The notes under the pieces were generated by a model, which was not told where the DNA came from, searched no databases, and was given only the letters and a program-made list of their open reading frames with translations. A stretch of 64,000 bases of DNA from Flavobacterium sp. I3-2. GTDB lineage: Bacteria > Bacteroidota > Bacteroidia > Flavobacteriales > Flavobacteriaceae. The stretch covers positions 682,001 to 746,000 of the forward strand of contig NZ_CP058306.1 in the NCBI RefSeq assembly GCF_013389595.1, read 5' to 3'. Made by a program: the position numbers and the translations under genes. This document shows positions 1 through 10,900 of the stretch, piece after piece (positions within the stretch are counted from its first letter, which is position 1; each line of letters starts with the position of its first letter).

Positions 1-3000
1 ACATAATTGATATTTAAAACATCATTTACTGGGTTTGGATAATATTTCAATCCTTCTTTATCAAATTCATCGTTAGATAAATAAACTTGGACAGTTACTG
101 CAAATGGATAACTTGGACATCCATTAGAACCAATAATTACCGCATAATAAGCAGTTCCATTTACCAAAGGCGTATAAGATGGTAGTGCGTTTACTCCATT
201 TTGAGAATCATTGATACTAGCATACCATACAACATTCGATTGATTAAGTACCAAATTAGCAATTGTTGAACCTTCAACATAAGATTGAGAAGCTACACCA
301 GTTGGCGGATTTGGAACTGCACCAATATTAACTTGAACCATCGCTCTAGCAGAAACACAACCATATTGAACTCTTTCAACATAATATGTACCTTGAACCA
401 AAGGTGTTGTTTGTGCTAATTCAAAATCACTAGATGGAGATAAATACCATTTATATGATGTTTCAGCAGGTGTCGAAATGTATAAATCTGAAATCGTACC
501 ACCTCCACAAACTGTGAATGCTGAAATTTGAGGAGCCGAAATCGAAATCACTCTTACAGCAACCGCTCTTTTCTCAGATGAACATCCATTCATAGTTTGA
601 GCTACATAATATGTTCCGTTTGATAATTGAGTTGAAGGCGACAATGCATTAGTTGATGTTGCAGAAGAATACCAAAGTATTTGTGCACCTGCAGTTCCTT
701 GAGCTATTAAATTAGCAACTGTTCCACTTCCACAGAAGTTTTGAGCGCCCGCAATTGGTTTATTCAATGACTCATTTTGAGTTATTTGGAAAGGAACTCT
801 CTGAGATTCACAAGTACCGAAACTTTGAGTTACATAATAAGTTCCAGTAACAACTGGTACATTATTTCCAATTGGAGTTGTTGCAGTTTGCGAAACATAC
901 CATTTTACAGTTGTACCGGTTTGATTATTAATTGATAAATTTCCGAAAGTATAACTTCCGCACAAACTGATTGTTTGAGAAACAAGATTTGGAGGAGTTG
1001 TATTAATAACAACTGGCACCATTACTCTATGAGAAGTTGTAACTCCATCAGTTTGAACAACATAATAATTACCAGTTACTAGTGGCGTATTTAAAGGTAA
1101 AGGTGTCGTACTAGTTTCAGTTGCATACCAAATAACAGTTGCACCAGAAACTGAAGTAACCGGAATATCTCCAATAGTACCACTATCACAGAAGTTTTGA
1201 CCTGAAGGCACTACTGGCATTGCAATTCGCTGTAAAACTGTAACATCAACAATCAAATATGCATCACTTTGACAGTTTATCGTTTGCGTAACATAGTAAA
1301 CTCCACTTGACTGAAGCACTGTTGAAGCTGGAACTTCAGTAGTCAATGTTGGATCTAAATAGTATCTAAGATTTACTCCATTAATTACAAGTTGAGCCAA
1401 AGTATCATCTGAAACCAATGTTTGCGCACCATCTCCAGTAGGTTCTGGTGTATCACAGAATACATAAGTAGTTGTTACTGTACTCCAATCACTATATAAA
1501 TCACCACATTTTTTTCTTACATAGAAATCATAAGTTGTACCAGGAGTTAAATTTTCTAATGTATAAGGTTTTGTAACATTAAGAATCGTTGTACCTGTTC
1601 CTTGAGTAAAACCAGTTACACCATATTCTAATTCAAATCCTGAATTTCCTTGTCCATCCCAATCTAACACTACGTACTCATATCCAATATCCAAGAAATT
1701 AACATTTGTTGGTTGGATACATGGGAATGTAATATTTACTAATAAATCTACTGTTACTCCCCAAGAACCCGAATAACATGAATTAGGTATAGCTTGACCT
1801 GAATCAGCAGTTCCAATTCTCATTCTATAAGCTCCAGTTAGATAACCTAAATCATCTGGAATAGTAAAAGAAACATCTAATGTTGTTGGATTATCATTTA
1901 AAGATTCTCCTTGATAAATCAATTCTACATTATTTTCAAAAACTCCGTTATTATTTAAATCAACCCAAATATTAGTATTATATGTAAAACCAGTATTAAA
2001 AGTGATAGAAGCTGGAACTACTTCTCCTGCATTAAAAGTTATAACTTGATTTGTAAAATCTTCATATGTAACATCATTAGGAGAATCCATACTTACTCCT
2101 GCGATAGTCACATTTCCAATACCTGTTCCATCATTTGAAGTAGGAATAGAAGTACAATATCCCATCTCAAAAGTATATGGTCCTACCCAAGCAGTACTTT
2201 CATTTCCACAAATTCTTCTTACATAAAACGAATAGGTTTCGTCTGCAATAAGACTCGAAATCATTGTAGAAGTATTTGTTGCATTAACTACAGTTCCTGC
2301 ACCTTGAACAAATGGAGCAACTCCCCACTCTACTTCAAAATTATTAGGAATATTAGCTGGTCCATCCCATCTTAAATTAGCTGTTAAACTACTTAAATTC
2401 TTTTCAACGCTTAAATTCACTGGTTCAGGACAAGCAGGATTTGGTTCATAAGAAATATCATCAATATAAATCGTTACGTATGTACTTTGCTGGCCATGTT
2501 TAAATGCAAAATAATCATTCGTTCCTTCTGGTAAATACACGACAAAATATGGTGTTGCATTTACATTATATGTTGTTGGCAATGCAAATGTTTGCAAAGG
2601 AGTAAAAGTTGAAGCATCTAAAGGATTAGACATTGTTCCAAATATTAATGTTTGTCCAGAAGTACCTGATCTCGCATTAAATTTTACTCTATAACCACCA
2701 TTTCCTAAATTTTGTGTTTCAGGAGAAATTAAAATATACGGATTTATTAAATCTCCATTATCATACATCTGGAATGACTTAGGTGAAGCCAACGCAGTTG
2801 TCCCCACATATCCATATCCTATACCTCCATCATAAAAAGACCAACAATCAGGAAGTGTTAAATTTGTTGACGAGCCAGTTGCAACACCAGAGAAATTTTC
2901 AGAGAATGCTCCAACAAAAGGATCACAAGTTGTTTTAAATTTATATCTTCCAACCCAAGTAGATTCACCTGAAGAACAAGTCTTTCTAATAAAATATTCA

Positions 3001-4619
3001 TAGGTTGTATTTGCTGTCAAATTATTGATAGTAGTTCCTGAAACCCCAACATTAAGAACAGTACCTGAACCTTGTGTAAATCCAGCAACTCCCCATTCAA
3101 TTTGATAATTATCAGAAGCGTTACCTGCCCATGTCAAAACTACATTGGTTTGAGTAACTGACTGTACACTTGGAACCGCAGGTAATCCGCATGGTCCGAT
3201 ATAAAAGTTATCCAATGCTACATAAGCATCTCCTGACGCCAAAGTATAAATAATTCTTACTTTAACATTTTGTCCTATGTATGAATTCAATGGATATTCA
3301 AAAGTTTGCCAACCTAAATCATTCTGAACTGGAATTGTAGATATATTTGTAAATGTATTTCCATAATCAGTAGATATCAAAACTTCCATTTCACCCGCAC
3401 TAGGAACATCTACATAATAATTTCTAAATCCATAATTAAAAGATAATATATCACCAGCTACAATTGCGCCAATATTCATTGTGGTAGTAGTTGATGTAGC
3501 ACCTTCACCAACTAAATTACGATAATAATAATATGTAAAACCACCCGGCATAATTGTAGCAGAGTTCGTTAACGTCTGATTACTTATCATTGCTGCCGGA
3601 ACAGTTGATGTATTAAAAGGTTCGAACCAAGGTCTAGGAAGCAACAATTCTGTTAAAAAATTATTTGCATTTCCCCAAACAGGAGTATACCCAGTACAAT
3701 TAGATTTCAAATACAAAGTATAATTTGTATTACCAAGTAAACTATTAAATGTTTTTGTATTTACTCCAGCAGCTACTGTACCACTTTCTACCAAACCTGT
3801 CGTACCACTTCCTGCTGCTCCTGATGTTCTCAACTCATATAAATACCCTAAATTCGCAGAAGGGTTAATAGTCCAAGTTGCAACTGCACTATTATGTGTT
3901 TTGGTAATTACAACATTCTGAGGTGTAGCACAAGGCGTCAATGTTCCTGTAAATTGAATTTGCGCCAATGTATTACCTCTAGATTTATAAACAGTTGAAG
4001 ATGGATCCGTAAGATCTATTTCATCATCATCTTGATATCCATAAAGACCTCTATAACTAGACGAAGGAGATCCTACATATGCAGCGAATTCAGGAGAAGT
4101 ACTCCATCCTAATGTATTTTCAACAACTGCAACTAAAATATTATCTGTTCCATTGTAAACAAATGGTGTTGCTAAATTTACTGTAATCCAAGTATCATCT
4201 CCATCAAAAGTTATTAACCCAGAATATACCTGAGTCAAATCTGCAAAAGGAACATAATCTGTTGAAGAACTAAAAGTAGTTTTCGTTGTATGACTTAAAT
4301 AAACGGTCCAGTTATTCCAGTCTTCATAATTACTAACACCGGTTTTAATCTTCCATTTTATTTGGGTAATCGGACCTGCTATACCATCTGCAGCGGCATA
4401 CTCACTTGCCAAAACAATTTGCTGACTATAGCTATAATCATACAAACCATAAATTGGGAAATAGGTAGAAGTAGTAGTTCCACTTGCACCTACATGAATT
4501 TGCGCATTTAATGATATTGATCCAAATAATACCATTACGAAAAGTAACTTATGAAAAAGCCATCGGTTGAGCCCTTTTTCATAACCTCTTCTTAATTTGT
4601 TTAAAGTAATTTCATTCAT
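1..4619 (-). CDS. Giant T9SS-secreted FN3/Ig-repeat surface protein (3' end cut by window edge)
   Basis: The reading frame is open from an ATG at 4619 to the window edge, giving about 1,539 codons. The start is chosen because it precedes a basic stretch and a hydrophobic signal peptide ending in SISLNAQ near residue 45; the N-terminal extension is unusually long. In order I see a beta-rich adhesin-like domain, several fibronectin type III units (motifs such as LTWAGNAS and TTYEYFIRKTC), a GEVED-like segment (NIWVDLNNNGVFEN), and about six Ig-like repeats of the FCG...IWYSS...TGTYYVAQ...NGC type. The last residues before the edge, LKYYPNPVNDVLNINY, are the start of a type A T9SS sorting domain, so only some tens of residues are missing. 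It is probably an exported, surface-attached adhesin or matrix protein. It is the most diverged of the four array members; its ligand is unknown. Confidence 0.85.
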   Translation of the reverse strand, partial: MNEITLNKLRRGYEKGLNRWLFHKLLFVMVLFGSISLNAQIHVGASGTTTSTYFPIYGLYDYSYSQQIVLASEYAAADGIAGPITQIKWKIKTGVSNYEDWNNWTVYLSHTTKTTFSSSTDYVPFADLTQVYSGLITFDGDDTWITVNLATPFVYNGTDNILVAVVENTLGWSTSPEFAAYVGSPSSSYRGLYGYQDDDEIDLTDPSSTVYKSRGNTLAQIQFTGTLTPCATPQNVVITKTHNSAVATWTINPSANLGYLYELRTSGAAGSGTTGLVESGTVAAGVNTKTFNSLLGNTNYTLYLKSNCTGYTPVWGNANNFLTELLLPRPWFEPFNTSTVPAAMISNQTLTNSATIMPGGFTYYYYRNLVGEGATSTTTTMNIGAIVAGDILSFNYGFRNYYVDVPSAGEMEVLISTDYGNTFTNISTIPVQNDLGWQTFEYPLNSYIGQNVKVRIIYTLASGDAYVALDNFYIGPCGLPAVPSVQSVTQTNVVLTWAGNASDNYQIEWGVAGFTQGSGTVLNVGVSGTTINNLTANTTYEYFIRKTCSSGESTWVGRYKFKTTCDPFVGAFSENFSGVATGSSTNLTLPDCWSFYDGGIGYGYVGTTALASPKSFQMYDNGDLINPYILISPETQNLGNGGYRVKFNARSGTSGQTLIFGTMSNPLDASTFTPLQTFALPTTYNVNATPYFVVYLPEGTNDYFAFKHGQQSTYVTIYIDDISYEPNPACPEPVNLSVEKNLSSLTANLRWDGPANIPNNFEVEWGVAPFVQGAGTVVNATNTSTMISSLIADETYSFYVRRICGNESTAWVGPYTFEMGYCTSIPTSNDGTGIGNVTIAGVSMDSPNDVTYEDFTNQVITFNAGEVVPASITFNTGFTYNTNIWVDLNNNGVFENNVELIYQGESLNDNPTTLDVSFTIPDDLGYLTGAYRMRIGTADSGQAIPNSCYSGSWGVTVDLLVNITFPCIQPTNVNFLDIGYEYVVLDWDGQGNSGFELEYGVTGFTQGTGTTILNVTKPYTLENLTPGTTYDFYVRKKCGDLYSDWSTVTTTYVFCDTPEPTGDGAQTLVSDDTLAQLVINGVNLRYYLDPTLTTEVPASTVLQSSGVYYVTQTINCQSDAYLIVDVTVLQRIAMPVVPSGQNFCDSGTIGDIPVTSVSGATVIWYATETSTTPLPLNTPLVTGNYYVVQTDGVTTSHRVMVPVVINTTPPNLVSQTISLCGSYTFGNLSINNQTGTTVKWYVSQTATTPIGNNVPVVTGTYYVTQSFGTCESQRVPFQITQNESLNKPIAGAQNFCGSGTVANLIAQGTAGAQILWYSSATSTNALSPSTQLSNGTYYVAQTMNGCSSEKRAVAVRVISISAPQISAFTVCGGGTISDLYISTPAETSYKWYLSPSSDFELAQTTPLVQGTYYVERVQYGCVSARAMVQVNIGAVPNPPTGVASQSYVEGSTIANLVLNQSNVVWYASINDSQNGVNALPSYTPLVNGTAYYAVIIGSNGCPSYPFAVTVQVYLSNDEFDKEGLKYYPNPVNDVLNINY

Positions 4620-4909
4620 AAATTAATTGTTAGTTAGTAAAAAAAAAACAAAGTTTTAAAATTAGTTAAATATATATTTTTTAAAATTAATCAAAAAAAT
4701 AACAAAAGCAACAGATATATACACAATTTAAAAGTAATTATTTTAAATAAAAAATCACAATAACAAAAAATCACAAAGAATAACCACAATACATCAAAAT
4801 TGACATTTCATATTTTTTTAGCACTTCATAATTTTGTCAAAATAATTAATAAAAAAATCCAGAGAGAAAATTTCCCTCTGGATTAAAACCAATTTTAATT
4901 TAGTAAAAT
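4620..4909. other. Intergenic region with promoter of the preceding gene and terminator of the next
   Basis: These 290 bases are very AT-rich. The side near 4620 must hold the promoter of the gene reading into 1-4619; a weak -7-like box (AAACTTTG on the minus strand, around 4650-4657) is the best candidate. The part from 4788 onward belongs to the 3.3-kb direct repeat and contains the hairpin terminator at 4856-4884. No reading frame or RNA gene is visible. Confidence 0.6.
4856..4884 (-). terminator. Rho-independent terminator of the 4910-11200 gene
   Basis: On the minus strand AATCCAGAG pairs with CTCTGGATT across an 11-base loop and is followed by a run of seven T. It lies 25 bp beyond the stop codon. 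The same hairpin occurs after the next two array genes. Confidence 0.88.
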
Positions 4910-7900
4910 TTATTTTTTGATAATTTTCAAGAACTGTGATTTATTTTCAGTTTTCAATTGAATCATGTAAGTTCCGCTTGCTAAATCTGATAAATCAATT
5001 TTAACTTCTTTATCATCTGTTGATTGAGCTTTAACTCGCTTACCTAATAAATCAAATACTTCTATCTGTAAAATACGATCTGAATATGATATTGTTAACA
5101 AATCCTCTACTGGGTTTGGATAATATTTCAAATCTTCTTTTACGAATTTATCATCTGATAAATAAACATCTACTGTTAACGCAAATGGTAAACTTGGACA
5201 TCCGTTCGTTCCGATTATTACACCGTAGTAAGTTGTTCCGTTTACTAAAGGCATTCCTTGAACTAATGGATTTACTCCATTTCTTGCATTTTGTTCTGAA
5301 ATATACCAAACCACATTTGGTTGATTCATTACGATATCATTTATCGTAGAACCTTGAATAAATGTTTGAGGACTTATTCCAGTTGGCGCATCTGGAACAG
5401 AATTTATGTTTACTGTTACAGCCGTTCTTGCTGATTCACATCCGAATTGTGTACGTGAAACAAAATATGTTCCTGAAGCTAATGCTGTATCAGCATTTAA
5501 TTGTGTCGAACTTGATGGTGAATTAAACCATTTGTAAACAACTCCTGTTGGTGTTGGCAATACCAAATCTGAAACTTTTGCACTTCCACAGAAATTAAAT
5601 GTATCTACATTTGGCCCTGCTACTGAAACTACAAAAACAGAAATTGGAACTCTAGCTGAAAAACATCCGTTTCTTGTTTGAGCCGCATAATATGTTCCTG
5701 TTGCTAAAGCTGCACTTGGCGATAATGGGTTTAATGCTACTGATGAATTATACCAAACTATCGTTGATCCAACTGAACCTTGAGCTACTAAATCTGCTAC
5801 AGTTGCTGAACCACAGAAAGTTTGAGAAACTGCCGTTGGGTTACTTAAAGCATCTGTTTGTGTTATAGTAATCATTACACGTGCCGACTCACATCCTCCT
5901 ACTGTTTGTGAAACATAATATGTTCCTCCTACAACATTTGTCGATGACCCTAGAGGTGTTGTCGAAGTTGATGTTTCATACCAATTTAAAGTAGCTCCTG
6001 ATATTTGACCAATAGATACTTGTCCAAAATTATAGTTTCCACATAACTGTACATTTGCATTACTTGGTGCTGGTGGCACAGTTCCTACTGTAACTTGAAC
6101 GGTAGTTTTATCTGACCAACAAGCTCCATTAAATTGAGCTACATAATATGTTCCTGTTGAAACATTCTGAGTTGAAGCAATTGGCGTAGTTGAAGTCATA
6201 GAGGAGAACCATCCGATTGTTCCGCCTGAAGCTGCATTAGCTGCTAAATCTGAAATCAATGTTGATCCACAATATAACTGAGTTGCTGGTGCAACTGGAG
6301 CTGGTAAAACTGCTTGAACAGTTACTGAAACTGCAACTCGAGATGACTCACATCCTCCAATTGTTTGAGAAACATAATATGTACCTGTTGCTACTGACAA
6401 TGTCATTGGTAAAACTGCAGTTGATGTTGCTGTTTCATACCATTTCAATGTAGCATTTGACGCTTGTCCAAAATTAATTTCGCTTAAAGGACGTGTTCCA
6501 CAGAAGTTTTGTGCTGTTACTGCTGGCGCACTAGGCACAGGTACAACTGAAACCGTCACTGAAGCTCTTGGAGACCAACAATGTCCATTATACTGAGAAA
6601 CATAATAAACTCCTGAGGTTAATTCTGTTGTAGATGTCAATTCTGTTGTAGATGTTTCACTACCAAACCATCCAATGGTATTTCCTGTTAAAGCCGTAAC
6701 TTCTAAATCACTAACTGTAGCGATACCACAGAAGTTCTGATTTGCTGGAGCAACTGGAGCTACATTTACGCCGTTTAGTTCAATTTCTACAGCAACTCGA
6801 GATGAAGAACATCCATTAAGCTCTTGAACTACATAGTAAGTTCCTGTAGCAGCTATTGAAGTAATTTCTGTTGTTGAAGTTTCTGAAGCATACCATTTCA
6901 ATGTTGCTCCAGTAGTTAAGCCTGTTACAATTACATCAGAAACTTCTACTTCATCACAGAATGATTGATCTGCAGCAACTGGTGTATCAACAAAAACATT
7001 TGTGATTGCTACTGTTTGAGTTACTGAACAATCAGCTGCACTAATTACTGTTACTTCATAATCTGTTTCAGCCATAGCTACAGCAGATTTAAAATAAACT
7101 ATAGCAGCATCTGAACCTGCAACATAAGGTACAGTAGCAGCAGCATCGGTATATAAATTAGTAGCTGGGGTCCAAATTGCTGTTGTAAGTGGAGCTTCTT
7201 TAATATTTACATTATCGATGAACCAACCTGCATAGCTAGTTGAACTATCAGAAGTTACTTTAAATCTAATTTTTACATTTGAAAGATCTCCATTTGTTGG
7301 AAAATTAAAACGAGCTGGTTTCCACAAAGCGTTCGTCGGGTCACTAGATGAAGAAGTTATAGCCGCTTTCCAATCAGCATAAGATCTCGTTGAAAAACGT
7401 TGTCCAATTGCATCAGTTGAACCTATAGCTTCAGCTGTTCCAACATAATCTGCTGGCTTAAAAACAACCCAAGTTGTTCCTCCATCTAAACTATATTCAA
7501 CGTATCCATAATCATATGAATAATCTCCCGAACCTTCCAATGCTGCAATATGATCAAAAGATAAATATGGTGTTGCAAAACTAGACAGATCAAGTGAATT
7601 TGTAAGCGTAACATATCCAGAAGCACTAGAAGCATGTGTAATTTGTAAAGATCTTGCTCCAACACTTGCAACTAGGGTCGTGGTATTTGTAGAAACACCT
7701 CCTGTAGCACTTGTAACAAAACCTTGAACTTGAGATGACTCAAACGAATTAAAATAATTAGACGGCCAAACTGTATTATCACCAACTTTTAGCTGCAATA
7801 CTGTTCCTGCACAAACTTGATGTTCTTCTCCTAAATCCAACATTAAAGGAAGTGGGTTTACTTTAACATCAACTATAAGCGCATTAGAACACAAGGATCC

Positions 7901-10900
7901 TGTGCTTTGAGATGCTGTCAATGTATAAACTGTACTTTCTGTAGGATTAAATACCCAACCAGTTGTCGCATTCCCTGTAACTCCTGTTGTTGGAGACCAA
8001 ACAAATGAACTATAATCTGCAGCACCTGCTGTAACTGTTACTGTTGACGTTTGTCCTTCGCAAATTTCAACACTATTTGTAGACAATGTTAAAACTGGAG
8101 CTGGTGTAACAGTAGCAACTACTTCTGTTCGTGGTGAAGAACATATCGCAACCCCATTAAAAAATGTATTTGCTCTACTCGAACTTGTTGTAGTTCCTCC
8201 AGAAGTTGTACCAGAATCATTTGGCACGCCTCCTGTTAATGTTCCTAAAAGCTGAGCAACTGTTCTATTATCTACATATGTATATGTAGTTTTACTAGCT
8301 GGAGATGTTGAATGATAAGCAACAGAACCAGATTCAGAATTATTACCTCCATTATTATTACTCCAATTTACTTGAACCACAATATTACTTGTTCCGTCCC
8401 AAACAAATGGTGTAGTAAACACATATGGATTTACTCCTAAATTCATTGGTTGTGCAGCATTAGAATACACTAAATTTAAACCAGAAATATGTGTTGAAGT
8501 AGCTGTATTTTGAGTAGTAGTTCCTATATAAATAGTAAAACCTAATCTATTAACAGAACTAGCTGTTTTAACATCAAAAGCAACAGAATTTATTGGACCA
8601 GCCATTAAACCCGCATTCAACAACTCCTCAGCAGTGTAAATATATTGATGCTTGTACCCTCCATAATTATAGTAAAGTGGTGACTCTCCAGCAGCTGTTG
8701 AATTTGAAGTTCCATTTCCTACTTTAACAACTGAATTAGGCGTTGCTACACCAGCTTGAACAAAATAGCTAGTCGTTGTATCAACATTTGGAGTAACAAA
8801 ATTTGCACCTGTAAACAATGGCAAACCACCTGTTGAAGAACTATACCAAGAAACAATTGGGTTGTTTAAATAATTAGCAGACAAGTTCACTGTTCCAAAT
8901 CCGCATCTTGAACCTGGAGTAGTTGAAACCAAATCTGGATAATCACAAAGTGTTGTAAATGTCTTAACTTCTGACCAAGCGCCATTCTGACCAGAAAGAC
9001 AGTTTGTTCGCACATAAACTGTATATCCAGTCTCTGGAAGCAATCCAGTCACATTTTTAGTATTAAAATCAGAAGTAACAGTACCCGTCTGAATAGCTCC
9101 AGGTGTACCAGGCTCACCTGTTGTTCTAATCTCATATTCATATCCAACAGTCGGCGCAGGAGTAGAAACATTCCAAGAAATTGTAGCTGAATTTTTAGCT
9201 ACATTTGTAATTGTAACTCCAAAAACATCTGAACATGCTGGTAATTTCTCAATGACAATATCAGCAAGATGGAAGTAATAATCGTTAGTATCATCCACTG
9301 GACCATCGACTGCCTTAAATCCAATTCGAACATTTTGACCGATATATGAGGAAGGTATCAATACTTCTTGTGGAACTAAACTAGTTCCAAATTGCGCAGC
9401 ATTACTGGCGTCAATTGTGTACAACGGAGTCCAAATATTTCCACAAGCATCTGTAGAAATCATCACTTGTATTTTATCATCTGTATTAACCATCCCCCCG
9501 TTACTCGCAACAGTTGTTGAAGTGGCAGCAGTCATAGCAGCCTTGAAAGTTACTCTCGAAGCTTCATTTAAATTAACAGGAGGTGAAATAATCCATTCCT
9601 TTCTTGAAGTAGTATAAAGATTAATTCTAGCGGTTGTAACTCCATTAACTGAACTATTTGTCCATGCTGAAGTTGTTGTTGTAAAAGATCCGTCACCAGC
9701 TCGTTCATCCCAACCAGGTGAAACTGTTGATAAATTTGAACCCGTAAAGCCCGTTAAAGTAATTGCCTCAGGCATGTTTACAACAGTTGTACTCAATGTA
9801 GTTGCGGTTGTCATTTGAGAACCACTTAATGCTACACCATAATTATAACTATATGGTGCCGCTGAACCACAACGTACATATTCATAAACACGCACATAAT
9901 ATGTTTTAGAACAGTTTAATTGTGTTACAGAAACCGACGTCCCTGTTCCGTCATAAATAATTTGCTGTCCAGAACCTGAATAGGCTGTTGCTGCAACTAA
10001 AGCAGCATCATTTCCATCAACTGGATTAACAAAAGTATTAGTATCATTAATTACAACAACTCTACGATTTCCTCCACCATTAATCCATCCTATATTCATA
10101 GAAAAATCTGTAACATTAGAAAAAGTTAATGATGTTGCTGACAAAGGAGCTCCTGCACCAGTAATCTCACAAACAGTAGAATAGGCTACACCTGCCCCAT
10201 TAGCACAAGTTGTTTTTAATCTATAATATTTAGTCGTTCCATTATATGCTGGCGGCGTATAACTTAATGTAATGCCTGCTGTTGCACCTGCAACATCAGT
10301 CCAAGTAGCATTATCTGTTGACTCTTGCCATTTATAAGAAATACCTGATAAACCTGGATTTACAAGACCAACAGAAATTGTTGTAGGAGTTGCACCTGAA
10401 CACAAGTTTTGTCTGGCAACTGAAACTAAACCACCATTTGGAACACCTGCACAAGGAAGTGGAGGAGTAAAAACATAGGTCAATCCATCTACAAAACCAG
10501 TTACCCCATTAAACTTACATATTGAACTCGAAGTAACTCCTGTAATTGATGTATTTGCATTCACCCATGAATCACCTGAACCTAAAATTAGATATTGATA
10601 ATCACTTGTACTATTTTTTATACCAATTTGCGGATAATAATCTGTTGAAACATCATAAGGTGGATTACCATTATATATAAATTTTATTACGCCTGTTGTA
10701 TTATTCATTCTAATTTGGAAACTAAATGATTCTGTTTTTCCAAATCTTCTAAAATTTCTCCATTCAACTACACTTTCATTTCCAACAACCTGAAATCTTA
10801 TATCTGAAATCCCAGTAGCTCCAACATTTAAATCTGCACCGAATGGGGATAATACTTTGTTATCGGCAAAACTAGTACTAATAGCCTTATACTCATATGC

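Larger units (their letters stand above)
4788..8123. repeat. 3,336-bp direct repeat, copy 1
   Basis: This segment matches 11307-14642 at a constant offset of 6,519 bp. I found no difference in the lines I compared, and the translations of the sense frame and of several antisense frames are the same in both copies. The match stops abruptly at both ends: c at 4787 against a at 11306, and t at 8124 against g at 14643, after which the sequences are unrelated at the nucleotide level. It covers the last 1,070 codons of the gene, its terminator and about 120 bp downstream of the stop. Synonymous sites are identical as well, so the copies were made equal recently, by duplication or gene conversion. 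Confidence 0.93.

Noticed and set aside
5086..5349. Small plus-strand reading frames inside the giant genes (also at 5674, 6259, 9417, 11605, 12193, 12778)
   Set aside because: They lie antisense to confident coding sequence, are leucine-rich low-complexity translations, and appear in both copies only because the DNA repeat is the same.
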